From assembly GCA_945870315.1 (NCBI GenBank), contig CAMBRR010000019.1, positions 1 to 32,243 of the forward strand: DNA of 32,243 nucleotides, in the 5' to 3' direction. This document shows positions 1 through 8,711 of this stretch, one piece after another. How positions within the stretch are numbered: the first letter of the stretch is position 1; each line of letters opens with the position of its first letter. The position numbers were made by a program, and so were the translations under genes. Under the pieces are notes generated by a model that saw only the letters and a program-made list of their open reading frames with translations, was not told where the DNA came from and made no database searches. This DNA comes from an uncultured Bacteroidales bacterium (GTDB lineage Bacteria; Bacteroidota; Bacteroidia; Bacteroidales; UBA932).

Positions 1-494
1 GATGGCCAGACAGACGAATCCGTCTCCCCTCCAAGGCTGATGATTTCAGAACGGAAGGATGCCCCGAGCATCTTTTTGGCAACTGCTCCTGCTGCCACAA
101 CCGGAAGAGTGAGTCTTCCGGAGAAATGTCCTCCTCCGCGTGGGTCCTGATATCCGCCAAAGCGCAGGGATGCCGTGTAGTCGGCGTGTCCTGGACGTGG
201 AATATCCTTGAAAAGAGAGTAGTCGGAGGAATGGGTGTTGGTGTTGTCAAAGAGGATGGCAAGTGGTGCACCTGTTGTTTTCCCATCATACAATCCGCTA
301 ACAATCAATGGTTTATCCGCTTCAATACGAGGCGTTGTACCTTTTGCACCGCTCTTTCGTCTGAGGATATCCTCCATAAGGTCTTCTTCCGAAAGTTCCA
401 GCCCAGGCTTTACGCCGTCAATGACGACACCTATTTTCTCACCGTGGGATTCCCCAAAAATGGAAACCCTGAAATTTCTACCGAAAGTATTCAT
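1..494 (-). CDS. aroC: Chorismate synthase, N-terminal part (cut by window edge)
   Basis: Last step of the shikimate pathway: 5-enolpyruvylshikimate-3-phosphate to chorismate, using reduced FMN, in the cytoplasm. About 164 codons are present, reading leftward off the window, so the C-terminal half is missing. Translation from the ATG at 494 starts MNTFGRNFRVSIFGESHG, the classic chorismate synthase N-terminal signature. It is followed by DILRRKSG, RPGHADYT, QDPRGGGHFSGR and VVAAGAVAKK, all conserved in the family. It starts 7 bp after the stop of the fused aroD-aroA gene and is almost certainly the third gene of the aroB operon. The start is secure because the conserved region begins at the first residues. 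Confidence 0.95.
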   Translation of the reverse strand, partial: MNTFGRNFRVSIFGESHGEKIGVVIDGVKPGLELSEEDLMEDILRRKSGAKGTTPRIEADKPLIVSGLYDGKTTGAPLAILFDNTNTHSSDYSLFKDIPRPGHADYTASLRFGGYQDPRGGGHFSGRLTLPVVAAGAVAKKMLGASFRSEIISLGGETDSSVWP

Positions 495-501
495 CGTTAA
501 A

Positions 502-2568
502 TTATAAAGAATCAAAAACGTGGTTGAAGTGAGGGTAGGATTTGGCAACGCAGTCCTTGTCGTCAATCTCCAAAGGGCTGTCTGCCGCGAGGGAGGCAAC
601 GCTCAAGGCCATTGCCATTCTGTGGTCGTGACTTGAGGTGAAGCGACCTCCACGAAGGAGGGCAGTCGCTCCGCAAGGAAGACTCATTCCACGCGAATGG
701 AACAGAAGCCTCCTTGCAAGAGGGCATCCTGACACCACAAGAGTATCCCCGTCCACACTGGCTTTCTGTCCAAGCCCCTCAAGCATATCCAATATTGCAG
801 TTTTCCTGTCACTTTCTTTAGTTGAAAGCCTTCCAAGGCCGGAAATGCGACTGCTTCCATCACAGAAAAGAGCCAGAACGGAAAGAATAGGGAACAGATC
901 CGGACAATTGGATGCATCCATCGAGAATGCCGTCAAAGGCCCTCTGGTCACGGTTATATCCCCCTCCGGTTCATCCAACTGAGAAACCACCGCACCGGCA
1001 TCCACAAGGGCCGGAACAATCTGGAAATCAGCCTGGGACGACTCTGTATTGAGGCCAGACACAGTGACGCTTCCGAAAACTGCGCCTATGACAAGCAGAT
1101 TGGCGGCACCGCTCCAGTCTCCTTCTATCGCAAAATCTGCGCTGCGGTATCTCTGATTGCCCTTTATCCTGAAGACGATGTCCGTGCAGTATCTCAGGTC
1201 ACCGTCACTATTGAGGAAGTCCTCGTCACCGAGCATCTCATATGACGCCTTGATGCCGAAGCGCTTGAGCACCTCCAGAGTCATTACCAGATAGGGAATG
1301 CTCTTTGGATTATGAACTACAAGGGTGGTATTCTTATGTGACAACGGCAGGGCCATCAGCAGACCTGTGATAAGCTGGGAACCCTCACTTCCGGACACTT
1401 CAATACGTCCGTTCTTCAATGGTCCGCACACTGAAAACGGCACAGTAACAACGTCTTCAGGACAGTCTATGGTGGCACCGAAGGCCTCCATCGTCTCCCT
1501 TACCCCTTTCAACGGACGAATACAGAGAGTCTTTTCACCGGTAAACTCCACTTTGGAAGGACTGATGGCAGCGCAAAGCGGAATCATCATCCTTGTAAGC
1601 AGTCCGGACTCTCCGACATTCAGTGATGTCAAAGGATGCTGCCCGCACGATGCTCCTATTCCCTCTATTTCAATTCTGTCACCATCTATCTCAACCCTTG
1701 CCCCAAGAGCCCTGGCCACCCGAACGGCAGAGTCGGTGTCCGAACAGGAGGTATATCCCTCCAGGACAGAAACGCCCTCTGCAAGCGAAGCTGCTATAAC
1801 GGCCCTTTGAGCATAACTCTTGGATGCGGGAGCCTTCTGGATACGACCACTATTGATGAATGTAAAATCGCCATAGACATCCTGCATCATTTTCCTGAAT
1901 GGAATCTGCCCCGGAGCAGCCGCCTCCGTCTCGTCCAGGCAGGCATAGGTATAAGGAGCCCCCTCAAGAAGGCAGTCCAGACGGCTGTCCCGACCGGCCT
2001 CACCCATACAGAATGCTATCAGACGGCCCTGAGGAGCGTGTTTATATAGTGAAAACACCCTTTCAACATCCTCCTTGCAAGAAGCCGTGGTAACGATTTT
2101 GACGAGGTCTGCTCCGTGATAGAGGCACTTCTTCAATATATTCCCAAGTTCTTCTTCCGAAGGGGTTTTAGTAAAATCGTGATATGACCTGATGAAGGTA
2201 GTTCCATACTCATAGGCAAGGGAACGCAACCTCTTGGACATCTCCTTTGGAGCTTCCATCTCGACATCCACCCAGGAAGCCCCCGCAACTATAGCCTTCG
2301 TGAGCAAGTTTTCAGCCTTCTGCGCGGCCCTTGCCTGTTTTGCAGCCTCAGGCAGAGCAGAAGTGTCAGCCTGACAAAGGTCCGCAATACGGCAGGTTGC
2401 CACAAGAGAACGGTCCGAACTGAAGACAGTCTGGATATCATCTTCGGAAAGAGTACATCTGTCAAGCCTTATCTCAGCCATTTCACACTGGGAAAGAGCA
2501 TCCAGCAACTGTTCAATATTTTTATTCTGTAAAGTTGTGCAAATCATATCACAAGGGGAAATTAACAT
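502..2568 (-). CDS. aroD-aroA: Fused type I 3-dehydroquinate dehydratase / EPSP synthase
   Basis: One 688-codon frame joins two shikimate enzymes. Residues ~1-230 are a type I dehydroquinase: AEIRLD near the start, SYHDF (general base His), ADLVKIV (Schiff-base Lys) and CMGEAGRDSR. Residues ~235-688 are a full EPSP synthase: KAPASKSYAQRA (PEP/S3P-binding Lys, Ser, Arg), NVGESGLLTRM, GSEGSQLITG, EGDWSGAAN, the catalytic-Asp region NCPDLFPIL, KESDR, HDHRMAM and VAKSYPHF at the end. No key residue of either active site appears lost, so a bifunctional enzyme for steps 3 and 6 of the pathway is inferred. The ATG at 2568 directly follows the aroB stop. A second ATG at 2547 (MICTTLQNKN) fits the usual dehydroquinase N-terminus better and may be the real start. 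There is no stop or frameshift at the junction. Confidence 0.93.
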   Translation of the reverse strand: MLISPCDMICTTLQNKNIEQLLDALSQCEMAEIRLDRCTLSEDDIQTVFSSDRSLVATCRIADLCQADTSALPEAAKQARAAQKAENLLTKAIVAGASWVDVEMEAPKEMSKRLRSLAYEYGTTFIRSYHDFTKTPSEEELGNILKKCLYHGADLVKIVTTASCKEDVERVFSLYKHAPQGRLIAFCMGEAGRDSRLDCLLEGAPYTYACLDETEAAAPGQIPFRKMMQDVYGDFTFINSGRIQKAPASKSYAQRAVIAASLAEGVSVLEGYTSCSDTDSAVRVARALGARVEIDGDRIEIEGIGASCGQHPLTSLNVGESGLLTRMMIPLCAAISPSKVEFTGEKTLCIRPLKGVRETMEAFGATIDCPEDVVTVPFSVCGPLKNGRIEVSGSEGSQLITGLLMALPLSHKNTTLVVHNPKSIPYLVMTLEVLKRFGIKASYEMLGDEDFLNSDGDLRYCTDIVFRIKGNQRYRSADFAIEGDWSGAANLLVIGAVFGSVTVSGLNTESSQADFQIVPALVDAGAVVSQLDEPEGDITVTRGPLTAFSMDASNCPDLFPILSVLALFCDGSSRISGLGRLSTKESDRKTAILDMLEGLGQKASVDGDTLVVSGCPLARRLLFHSRGMSLPCGATALLRGGRFTSSHDHRMAMALSVASLAADSPLEIDDKDCVAKSYPHFNHVFDSL

Positions 2569-3657
2569 TCAACCAATCAATTCAACTGCTTCCTCCGGGG
2601 TCATATCCCTGACCACCACCTTTCCGATTCCCTCCGGCAAGATGAAATGAACCTTCTTGCCGGCTGCCTTCTTGTCTTTGTACATTGCAGGTGCAAGGTT
2701 TTCCAGAGGGAAAGGACAATCAACAGGCAATCCGCAGGCATTGAAGTCAGTTCTCAGCCTCCTTTCAAGACTACCATCGGAAAGCCCCAAAGAATCAGCG
2801 CACTTTGCCGCCAGGACGGTTCCGATACCCACAGCAAGTCCGTGGGGAAGATGGATATTGTTTTCCATAGCCAGAGACTCCATTGCGTGGGCGAAAGTAT
2901 GTCCGAGATTGAGATTACGCCTCTCCCCCTTTTCGAACTGGTCACGGCTGACCACTCCTGCCTTTACTCTCGCCGAGGCTCCCACGAGGGCTGAAATTTC
3001 AGACAAAAGGGATGAAAGATGGACTCCTTGATGGAGGGCGGAAAACAAGGAAACCGCCTTTTGATAGTTTCCGTCGTCCTGAATGATGAAAGTCTTGAGC
3101 ATCTCCGCACATCCGCACAAAAGGTCTTCCTTTGGAAGGGACAACAGGACAGAAGGAGAGAGGAAGGTAAATTCCGGCTGTCTGATGACGCCGAGTATAT
3201 TCTTGTAATTCAGGAAATTGACACCTGTCTTTCCTCCTATTGCGGCATCTACCTGCGAAAGGAGGGTGGTCGGGAAGAAGGCGAACCGGACTCCCCTTTT
3301 ATATATGGAAGCAGCAAATCCTGTCATATCAGTAGTGATTCCGCCTCCAATGGCAAGGACAAGGGCATCCCTGTCAGCCCCCTGTTCCATAAGAAAAGAT
3401 GCTATTGCGAGGACGGTATCCATTGATTTTTCTGCTTCTGAGGCATTGATTCCGAATATGGGACAACCTTTTGATGAAAGATGCTCCACAATTTTTCCTG
3501 CACAAGGACATTTCTCCGCCGCAAGGGAGTCCGCCACAGCATAAACCCTGTCATAGCCCGCCAGAATGGCATCCAATGCCGGAACCGGATCGGCATCCGG
3601 ACAGTTATATATCTGACTTGCAAGAGTGGTCCCCGTCTTTACAAAGATTGTTTCCAT
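2569..3657 (-). CDS. aroB: 3-dehydroquinate synthase
   Basis: Converts DAHP to 3-dehydroquinate (NAD- and metal-dependent, cytoplasmic), the second step of the shikimate pathway. Signatures are the NAD-binding GGGITTDMTGFAAS, FFPTTLLSQVDAAIGGKTG, a metal-ligand NLGHTFAHAME and LPHGLAVGIG. The length of 362 aa from the METIFVKTG start is normal for the family. The frame stays open to an upstream ATG at 3720, but that start lies upstream of the likely promoter (-7 box at 3688-3695), so the ATG at 3657 is chosen; it leaves a leader of about 25 nt. First gene of the operon aroB, aroD-aroA, aroC; its stop abuts the next start. Confidence 0.94.
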   Translation of the reverse strand: METIFVKTGTTLASQIYNCPDADPVPALDAILAGYDRVYAVADSLAAEKCPCAGKIVEHLSSKGCPIFGINASEAEKSMDTVLAIASFLMEQGADRDALVLAIGGGITTDMTGFAASIYKRGVRFAFFPTTLLSQVDAAIGGKTGVNFLNYKNILGVIRQPEFTFLSPSVLLSLPKEDLLCGCAEMLKTFIIQDDGNYQKAVSLFSALHQGVHLSSLLSEISALVGASARVKAGVVSRDQFEKGERRNLNLGHTFAHAMESLAMENNIHLPHGLAVGIGTVLAAKCADSLGLSDGSLERRLRTDFNACGLPVDCPFPLENLAPAMYKDKKAAGKKVHFILPEGIGKVVVRDMTPEEAVELIG

Positions 3658-3687
3658 AGAATCAAATGAATAATAACTCATAAACTG

Positions 3688-3714
3688 CAAATATACACAT
3701 TTCGGGGAACACAA
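3688..3714 (-). promoter_or_regulatory. Bacteroidetes-type promoter of the aro operon
   Basis: On the minus strand TATATTTG (3688-3695) matches the Bacteroidetes -7 consensus TAnnTTTG. A TTG at 3712-3714 lies 16 bp upstream, which is shorter than the 19-21 bp seen at the other promoters here, so the -33 element is weak. The inferred transcription start near 3681 decides the aroB start. It lies back to back with the porin promoter. Confidence 0.6.
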
Positions 3715-3722
3715 GAGCACGA

Positions 3723-3754
3723 TTTGGACATTTAAGCAGAAATCCGTACCTTTG
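3723..3754 (+). promoter_or_regulatory. Bacteroidetes-type promoter of the porin gene
   Basis: TTTG at 3723-3726, then a 20-bp spacer, then TACCTTTG at 3747-3754. This matches the Bacteroidetes sigma consensus in both elements and spacing. The ATG at 3763 lies only 8 bases past the -7 box, so the mRNA would be leaderless or nearly so. Confidence 0.7.
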
Positions 3755-3762
3755 CCGGGTTT

Positions 3763-6477
3763 ATGAGAAAGTTTTTGGCGAAAATATGGTTCCCGGTAGC
3801 AGTCACTGCTGTGATTGCAACAGAGTCATTCGGTATAGATGCTGGCCGTATGGCAAGGCTGGGTGCAGTCGCTGATTCTCTGGAACTTACAAGTGTCCCG
3901 GATACCCTCTCTATTGACAGCATCAGTCGCAATGACAGCATCAGCCTCAATGACAGCATTGTGGCTGACACTCTGGTCATCAACCCGGCAGATACCATAA
4001 AGGTTCCGGATTCCCTCCGCCTGAGCGACCCTCTCCGATACAAATATTACATAGCCATAAAGGACTCAGCAACAAGGGTTAGCGTAAGAGACTCCCTGAT
4101 GGCAGCAGGAGACACATTGGAACTGCACCTTCTGGATTCGCTTTATATCAAGGACTCCACAGACGTTGCCACTGCAAAATTCAATGCCTGGTATTCCTCA
4201 TTAAGCAGAAAAGAAAGGAAAAAATATGACTATGAGCAGGCCCTTCCTGCGAAGATCGAGGCGATGAGGAGGAAGATGGAGGTAAAAGACAGTATCAAAG
4301 CAGTCAAGGACAGTATAATTGAAGCAACTCCAAGGGTGCTCAGCACTTATGTCCTTCCTGATTCAATGCAGTATAAGAGACTGATATCGTGGACGCATGA
4401 GAGGTATTTCCAGAACCTTGACGTCAGCATTCCAGATACGAGCTACAACGCTCATTTTCACGAATATCCGTTCTTCAAGAACGATGTCAATGCGACATAT
4501 CTCGGCGTAATAGGCTCACCTGTACTGACTTACAACTATTTTAAAAGAGAAGAGACAGACAATGCCATCTTCTATACGCCGTACCAATGCTACAATTACA
4601 GTCCGGAATCACTTCCTAACTACAATACCAAGACGCCATACACGGAACTCGCCTACTGGGGAACCCTCTTCGCCAACAAGGAAAAGGAGGAACAGAACAT
4701 AAAGATTCTTTCGACCCAGAACATCACCCCTGCGCTGAACCTGAACCTTGAATATCACCGCTTTGGAGGTAACGGCATACTTCAAAAGGAAAAGGTCAAC
4801 AACAGAACGGCCGTAGTGGCCCTCAACTATCTAGGCAAAAAGTACCTGATGCATACCGGCTACATCTACCATATGGTGGAAAAGAGCGAGAACGGCGGAA
4901 TCCAGGATAACAGCTGGATTAGGGATACGACTGTGGATGCCAGGGAAATAGACATCAGATTGAATAGTGCCAGCAACAAGCTAAAGAAACACACTGCCTA
5001 TCTGGACCAGACATTCAGGATTCAGTTCAATTTCATAGAAAAGGCAAAGCAAAAGAAAGCACTCAAACTGGTACAGGCCCACAGGGACAGCATTCTGGCA
5101 AGCGGGGACTCCTTGGCCATCGAGAGGATGTATGAAAAAATTGCGGAGGATTCACTGGAAAGTATTGCCGTGAAAGTGGATACAATCAACAAGGACCTGA
5201 CCTCTGCCTTCATAGGACACAGCAGTGAACTGAGCTCATTCAGAAAGGTTTACAAGGACGAGATAGGTCTGTCGGATGCTGTAGGAAGAGCCTTCTACAA
5301 CGACAGGTTCTACATCAATCCTACGAAAAGTGCAGACTCGCTGAGGGTACTGAAGTTCGAAAACAGGGTTTTTCTGAGGCTGCAGCCGTTCAAGAGCGAC
5401 GCTATAGTATCCAAAATCGATGTCGGTGTCGGGGATAAGATGGCCAAATATTTTCTCTTCAATCCGAACAGCTACATCGGAGCCAAGAACAACGTAACCC
5501 TCAATTCGGCTTATGTTTATGCCGGGGCCAACGGCAGGTTCAAGAAATATCTGACCTGGGATGCCAGCGGAAAATACAATTTTGCAGGCTATGAAGTCAA
5601 TGACTTCGGTATCAATGCGAACCTGTCCTTCAGCGCATACCCGTTCCGAAGGGACAGGAACAGTCCGCTGACACTGAAAGCAAGTTTCGAAACCTCTCTA
5701 AAGGAACCGGACTACTATCAGCAGCACCTGTACACCAACCATTTCAAATGGGACAACAACTTCAGCAAGACATCCGTAACCAAAGTCAATGCCCGACTTG
5801 AAATTCCTAGATGGAAACTCGAAGCCGGATTCAGTTACGGTCTGCTGGATGGAAACATATATTATGATACTGAAGGTATCGTAAGGCAGAATAATTCACC
5901 GATGAGCGTCATTGCCGCATCGTTGAAAAAGGATTTTACCATATGGAAATTCCACCTCGACCACAGGCTTCTGCTACAGTTCTCCTCCAATGAGGACGTA
6001 CTGCCGCTGCCTCTTTTCTCCTGCAATCTGAGATATTACTTCCAATTCAACGTAGTGAAGAATGTGATGCAGATGCAGGTTGGAGCAAATGGAATGTTCA
6101 CGACAAAATGGTATGCACCCGCCTACAACCCAGTTCTGGGAGTATTTCACAATCAGGACAGGGAGAAGTACGGAAATGTTCCATATGTGGACGTTTTCCT
6201 GAACATTCAGTGGAAAAGAGCCTGCATTTTCCTCAAAGTCGTCAACCTGAATATGGGTTGGGGCAAAGGAAAAGCGGACTATTTCTCAGCTGACGGATAC
6301 ATTGCCCCTCAAAGGGCGTTCAAGGTGGGAATATCCTGGCCTTTCTATATTCTGCCAGGAAGAAGAAACACTTCTGCTTCAGGATCGCAACCCCTGGGAG
6401 GGGGAGGCAGGCAATCCTCGATGTCGGGCTCTGGTTCGCCCGACGGGATAGGAGGCAGACTAAATGGAATAAGATGA
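3763..6477 (+). CDS. Putative outer-membrane porin (Bacteroidetes 'putative porin' family)
   Basis: A 904-aa protein with an N-terminal export signal (MRKFLAKIWF plus a hydrophobic stretch). A Ser/Asp-rich stretch follows (~residues 35-130, repeated DSI, DTL and DSL motifs), then a charged segment (KERKKYDYEQALPAKIEAMRR). From ~residue 210 there are long aromatic, amphipathic beta-strand-like segments (YLGVIGSPVLTYNYF, LNLNLEYHRFGG, YTGY-like turns) typical of an outer-membrane barrel. The layout resembles the Bacteroidetes 'putative porin' family (Porin_10 type); the substrate is unknown. Odd points are the low-complexity N-terminal region, which may be a periplasmic spacer, and a Gly/Ser-rich tail after the last strand. 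The stop overlaps the start of the transglycosylase gene (ATGA), so the two are probably co-translated. Confidence 0.75.
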   Translation: MRKFLAKIWFPVAVTAVIATESFGIDAGRMARLGAVADSLELTSVPDTLSIDSISRNDSISLNDSIVADTLVINPADTIKVPDSLRLSDPLRYKYYIAIKDSATRVSVRDSLMAAGDTLELHLLDSLYIKDSTDVATAKFNAWYSSLSRKERKKYDYEQALPAKIEAMRRKMEVKDSIKAVKDSIIEATPRVLSTYVLPDSMQYKRLISWTHERYFQNLDVSIPDTSYNAHFHEYPFFKNDVNATYLGVIGSPVLTYNYFKREETDNAIFYTPYQCYNYSPESLPNYNTKTPYTELAYWGTLFANKEKEEQNIKILSTQNITPALNLNLEYHRFGGNGILQKEKVNNRTAVVALNYLGKKYLMHTGYIYHMVEKSENGGIQDNSWIRDTTVDAREIDIRLNSASNKLKKHTAYLDQTFRIQFNFIEKAKQKKALKLVQAHRDSILASGDSLAIERMYEKIAEDSLESIAVKVDTINKDLTSAFIGHSSELSSFRKVYKDEIGLSDAVGRAFYNDRFYINPTKSADSLRVLKFENRVFLRLQPFKSDAIVSKIDVGVGDKMAKYFLFNPNSYIGAKNNVTLNSAYVYAGANGRFKKYLTWDASGKYNFAGYEVNDFGINANLSFSAYPFRRDRNSPLTLKASFETSLKEPDYYQQHLYTNHFKWDNNFSKTSVTKVNARLEIPRWKLEAGFSYGLLDGNIYYDTEGIVRQNNSPMSVIAASLKKDFTIWKFHLDHRLLLQFSSNEDVLPLPLFSCNLRYYFQFNVVKNVMQMQVGANGMFTTKWYAPAYNPVLGVFHNQDREKYGNVPYVDVFLNIQWKRACIFLKVVNLNMGWGKGKADYFSADGYIAPQRAFKVGISWPFYILPGRRNTSASGSQPLGGGGRQSSMSGSGSPDGIGGRLNGIR

Positions 6478-7541
6478 TATTAAAAGAAAAGACGAAAAGA
6501 AAAATCAGGACAGTTCTTGCATCAACCCTGATTATATGTCTAGCCCCCGTATTCCAGAGGGTGAGGACGGTCAGTGGAGCCAGCAGTATGGCAGCATTTG
6601 CAGGAAAAGAAATTGTTTGCGCCATTGATTTGAACGACCAGAACTACGGCGCAAAAGGGCTTGAAACAGGCTTGAACTATGAGTTGCTTGAAAAATTTGC
6701 ATCAGACAACAGGTGTTCTGTGAAGATTGTGGCAGCAAACAAAGGAACAGACTATCTGGACTCACTCAAGAACGGAAAGATTGACATCTTGGTTTCCAGG
6801 GAGGAGAAAGAAATGGATAACCTACTGGTTTCAAAGGAATTGCACAATGGAATAGTCTGGACGGTAAAAGATGGTTCCAATGGTCAGATGAGACAAATCA
6901 ACAACTGGATAGGTCACTTCACATCTTCGGCAGATTTCCAGTCCACAGTGGGACGCTATTATGGCAGCTACAACCCTTTGAAAAAGGCGGAAAAAGGAAT
7001 AAGGTGCAAGGAAGTAAGCCCATATGACGCTATCATCAAGCAGAATGCTAAATCCTTAGGATGGGACTGGAGGATGCTTGCTGCCGTAGTTTATCAGGAA
7101 TCCAAGTTCTCCATCGCATCCAGGTCACCGCGAGGAGCTGTAGGCCTGATGCAGGTAATGCCCCACACTGGGAAGCACTATGGAAACGAAGATCTTCTGA
7201 ACCCGAGGGAGAACATTAAGACAGGAACAGAACATCTCAAAAGACTGCAGAATATGTTCTCAAAATACAATCTGAGTGACGAGGAACTTATAAAATTCAC
7301 CCTTGCAGCATACAATGCCGGAGAGGGCAGAATCATAGATTGCAGGAATTTTGCAGCCAGCAGGAATGTCAACCCTGACAACTGGGATGAGATAGTGAAA
7401 CTTATTCCTTTGATGAGGGAGGATTCCATCCTTCAGGAAGAATCCGTCAAACTTGGGAAGTTCCAGGGATATGAAACGATAGCATATGTTGACAGCGTAC
7501 TTTGCCTGTACGATGCCATATGCGAGATATGTCCCAGATAA
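6474..7541 (+). CDS. MltF-like lytic transglycosylase with a shortened substrate-binding domain
   Basis: A 355-aa exported or membrane-anchored protein (hydrophobic segment ~residues 11-30). Residues ~46-160 resemble the periplasmic solute-binding domain that precedes the catalytic domain in MltF. Only one lobe is evident: after GKIDILVS the sequence jumps to NGIVWTVKDGS and QINNWIGHF, which match the returning part of lobe 1. Residues ~180-330 are an SLT/lysozyme-like domain with the catalytic Glu209 (VVYQESKF), SPRGAVGLMQVMP and LAAYNAGEGRI. It should cleave peptidoglycan between MurNAc and GlcNAc to give 1,6-anhydro ends, in cell-wall turnover or in making room for envelope complexes. It overlaps the upstream porin gene by 4 bp (ATGA). 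Confidence 0.85.
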   Translation: MILKEKTKRKIRTVLASTLIICLAPVFQRVRTVSGASSMAAFAGKEIVCAIDLNDQNYGAKGLETGLNYELLEKFASDNRCSVKIVAANKGTDYLDSLKNGKIDILVSREEKEMDNLLVSKELHNGIVWTVKDGSNGQMRQINNWIGHFTSSADFQSTVGRYYGSYNPLKKAEKGIRCKEVSPYDAIIKQNAKSLGWDWRMLAAVVYQESKFSIASRSPRGAVGLMQVMPHTGKHYGNEDLLNPRENIKTGTEHLKRLQNMFSKYNLSDEELIKFTLAAYNAGEGRIIDCRNFAASRNVNPDNWDEIVKLIPLMREDSILQEESVKLGKFQGYETIAYVDSVLCLYDAICEICPR

Positions 7542-8711
7542 TCATTTTACCCGAACCGATTCGGAAGGATCCACCCTGGAGATGAAGATGCACGGCAGCA
7601 ATAGCAGCAGCACTATGACCAGGTACGAGACGATGTCGGATAACAGGATTACTGACAAGTCCACATTCATCGGGACAAAGGAAACAAAATAGTTCTCAGG
7701 ATTAAGCCGTAAAATATGAGTCTTCTCCTGCAGGAAACAAATCAGCAGGGCAATGACATTGCCCAGAAGCATACCCTTAAACACCATAACTGACCCTTTA
7801 TAAAGGAAGATGCGGGCAATTGCAGTGGTTTTCATTCCCATAGACTTCAGCAAGCCTATGGTGGATATGTTTTCAAAAAGCATTATCAGCAGTCCGGAAA
7901 TCATATTGAAGCCTGCAACAATGGTCATAAGGATGAGGATGACAAGTACATTGAGGTCAATTACCTGAAGCCAGTCAAAAAGCACCGGATAACGCCTTGC
8001 AGAAGAGGTGGCTATGACAGGATGTTCGCTTGAGGCAGAATAGTCGCTCACCAGCATACCTATTCCATAAGCCGCATCATCAAGTGATTTTACGCTTTTG
8101 TATCCGTCATCAAGGATTACCTCAAGGGTAGAAACCTGGCCTTCATCCCAGCCATTGAGCCTGCGAATATCCTGCAAGGGAGCATATACAAGCAGTTTGT
8201 CGTCCGTCCGGACCAGGTCATCATAAAGGGAAACTATCCGAAACTTCCTGATTTTCAATCTGTCGCCGATAAAATAAGCGGGCATCTCATCTCCTTGTGA
8301 AAGACCGAGGAGTTCCCCAAGGCGCGAAGGAATGGAAACAGGGAAAGAAACGCTATCGGGATTTTCCATAGGAATCCCCTTGAAAAGGACACCGTGAAGG
8401 AGGTCCCCGCTCTTGACCATTCCCGCCTTATAGACTGCCGGAACAACATCTTTGACACAATCAAGTGCCATGAGATCAGGTAGATACGACGGATTTTCCT
8501 CAATCGGGAAACTTTCATCCAGCACATTCAGACTAGGAGGCGTTATTGCTATGTCTCCCCCGAGCTGGGAAAGGGATGAGGAGATTTCCCTGCGGAATCC
8601 TGAAGCTACCGCCACGGCAATTATCATCACTACAAAACTGACAGTGATGCATCCGACGACAAGTCCCTTCTTGGATTTCAATCGGGACGATATGAAGAAT
8701 GAGACATCCAT
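7542..8711 (-). CDS. FtsX/LolC-LolE family ABC transporter permease
   Basis: A 389-aa inner-membrane protein with the four-TM plan of lipoprotein-releasing (LolC/E) and MacB-like permeases. TM1 is at ~19-41, then a large periplasmic domain (~42-245), and three more TM segments at ~250-280, ~305-330 and ~355-380. The conserved cytoplasmic loop MLFENISTIGLLKSMGMKTTAIARIFLYKG precedes TM3 and is the surface that meets the ATPase in this family; the start MDVSFFISSRLKSKKG is also typical. No ATPase gene is adjacent, so a LolD partner must be encoded elsewhere. Role inferred: release of lipoproteins from the inner membrane. Its start abuts the stop of the TPR gene, and its stop abuts the convergent transglycosylase stop with no gap. 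Confidence 0.82.
   Translation of the reverse strand: MDVSFFISSRLKSKKGLVVGCITVSFVVMIIAVAVASGFRREISSSLSQLGGDIAITPPSLNVLDESFPIEENPSYLPDLMALDCVKDVVPAVYKAGMVKSGDLLHGVLFKGIPMENPDSVSFPVSIPSRLGELLGLSQGDEMPAYFIGDRLKIRKFRIVSLYDDLVRTDDKLLVYAPLQDIRRLNGWDEGQVSTLEVILDDGYKSVKSLDDAAYGIGMLVSDYSASSEHPVIATSSARRYPVLFDWLQVIDLNVLVILILMTIVAGFNMISGLLIMLFENISTIGLLKSMGMKTTAIARIFLYKGSVMVFKGMLLGNVIALLICFLQEKTHILRLNPENYFVSFVPMNVDLSVILLSDIVSYLVIVLLLLLPCIFISRVDPSESVRVK

Noticed and set aside
126..507. Plus-strand open frames in the first 500 bases
   Set aside because: Antisense shadows of the conserved chorismate synthase reading frame.
3658..3720. Longer N-terminus for AroB
   Set aside because: It overlaps the inferred promoter, so it would not be transcribed from it, and the family begins at METIFVKTG.
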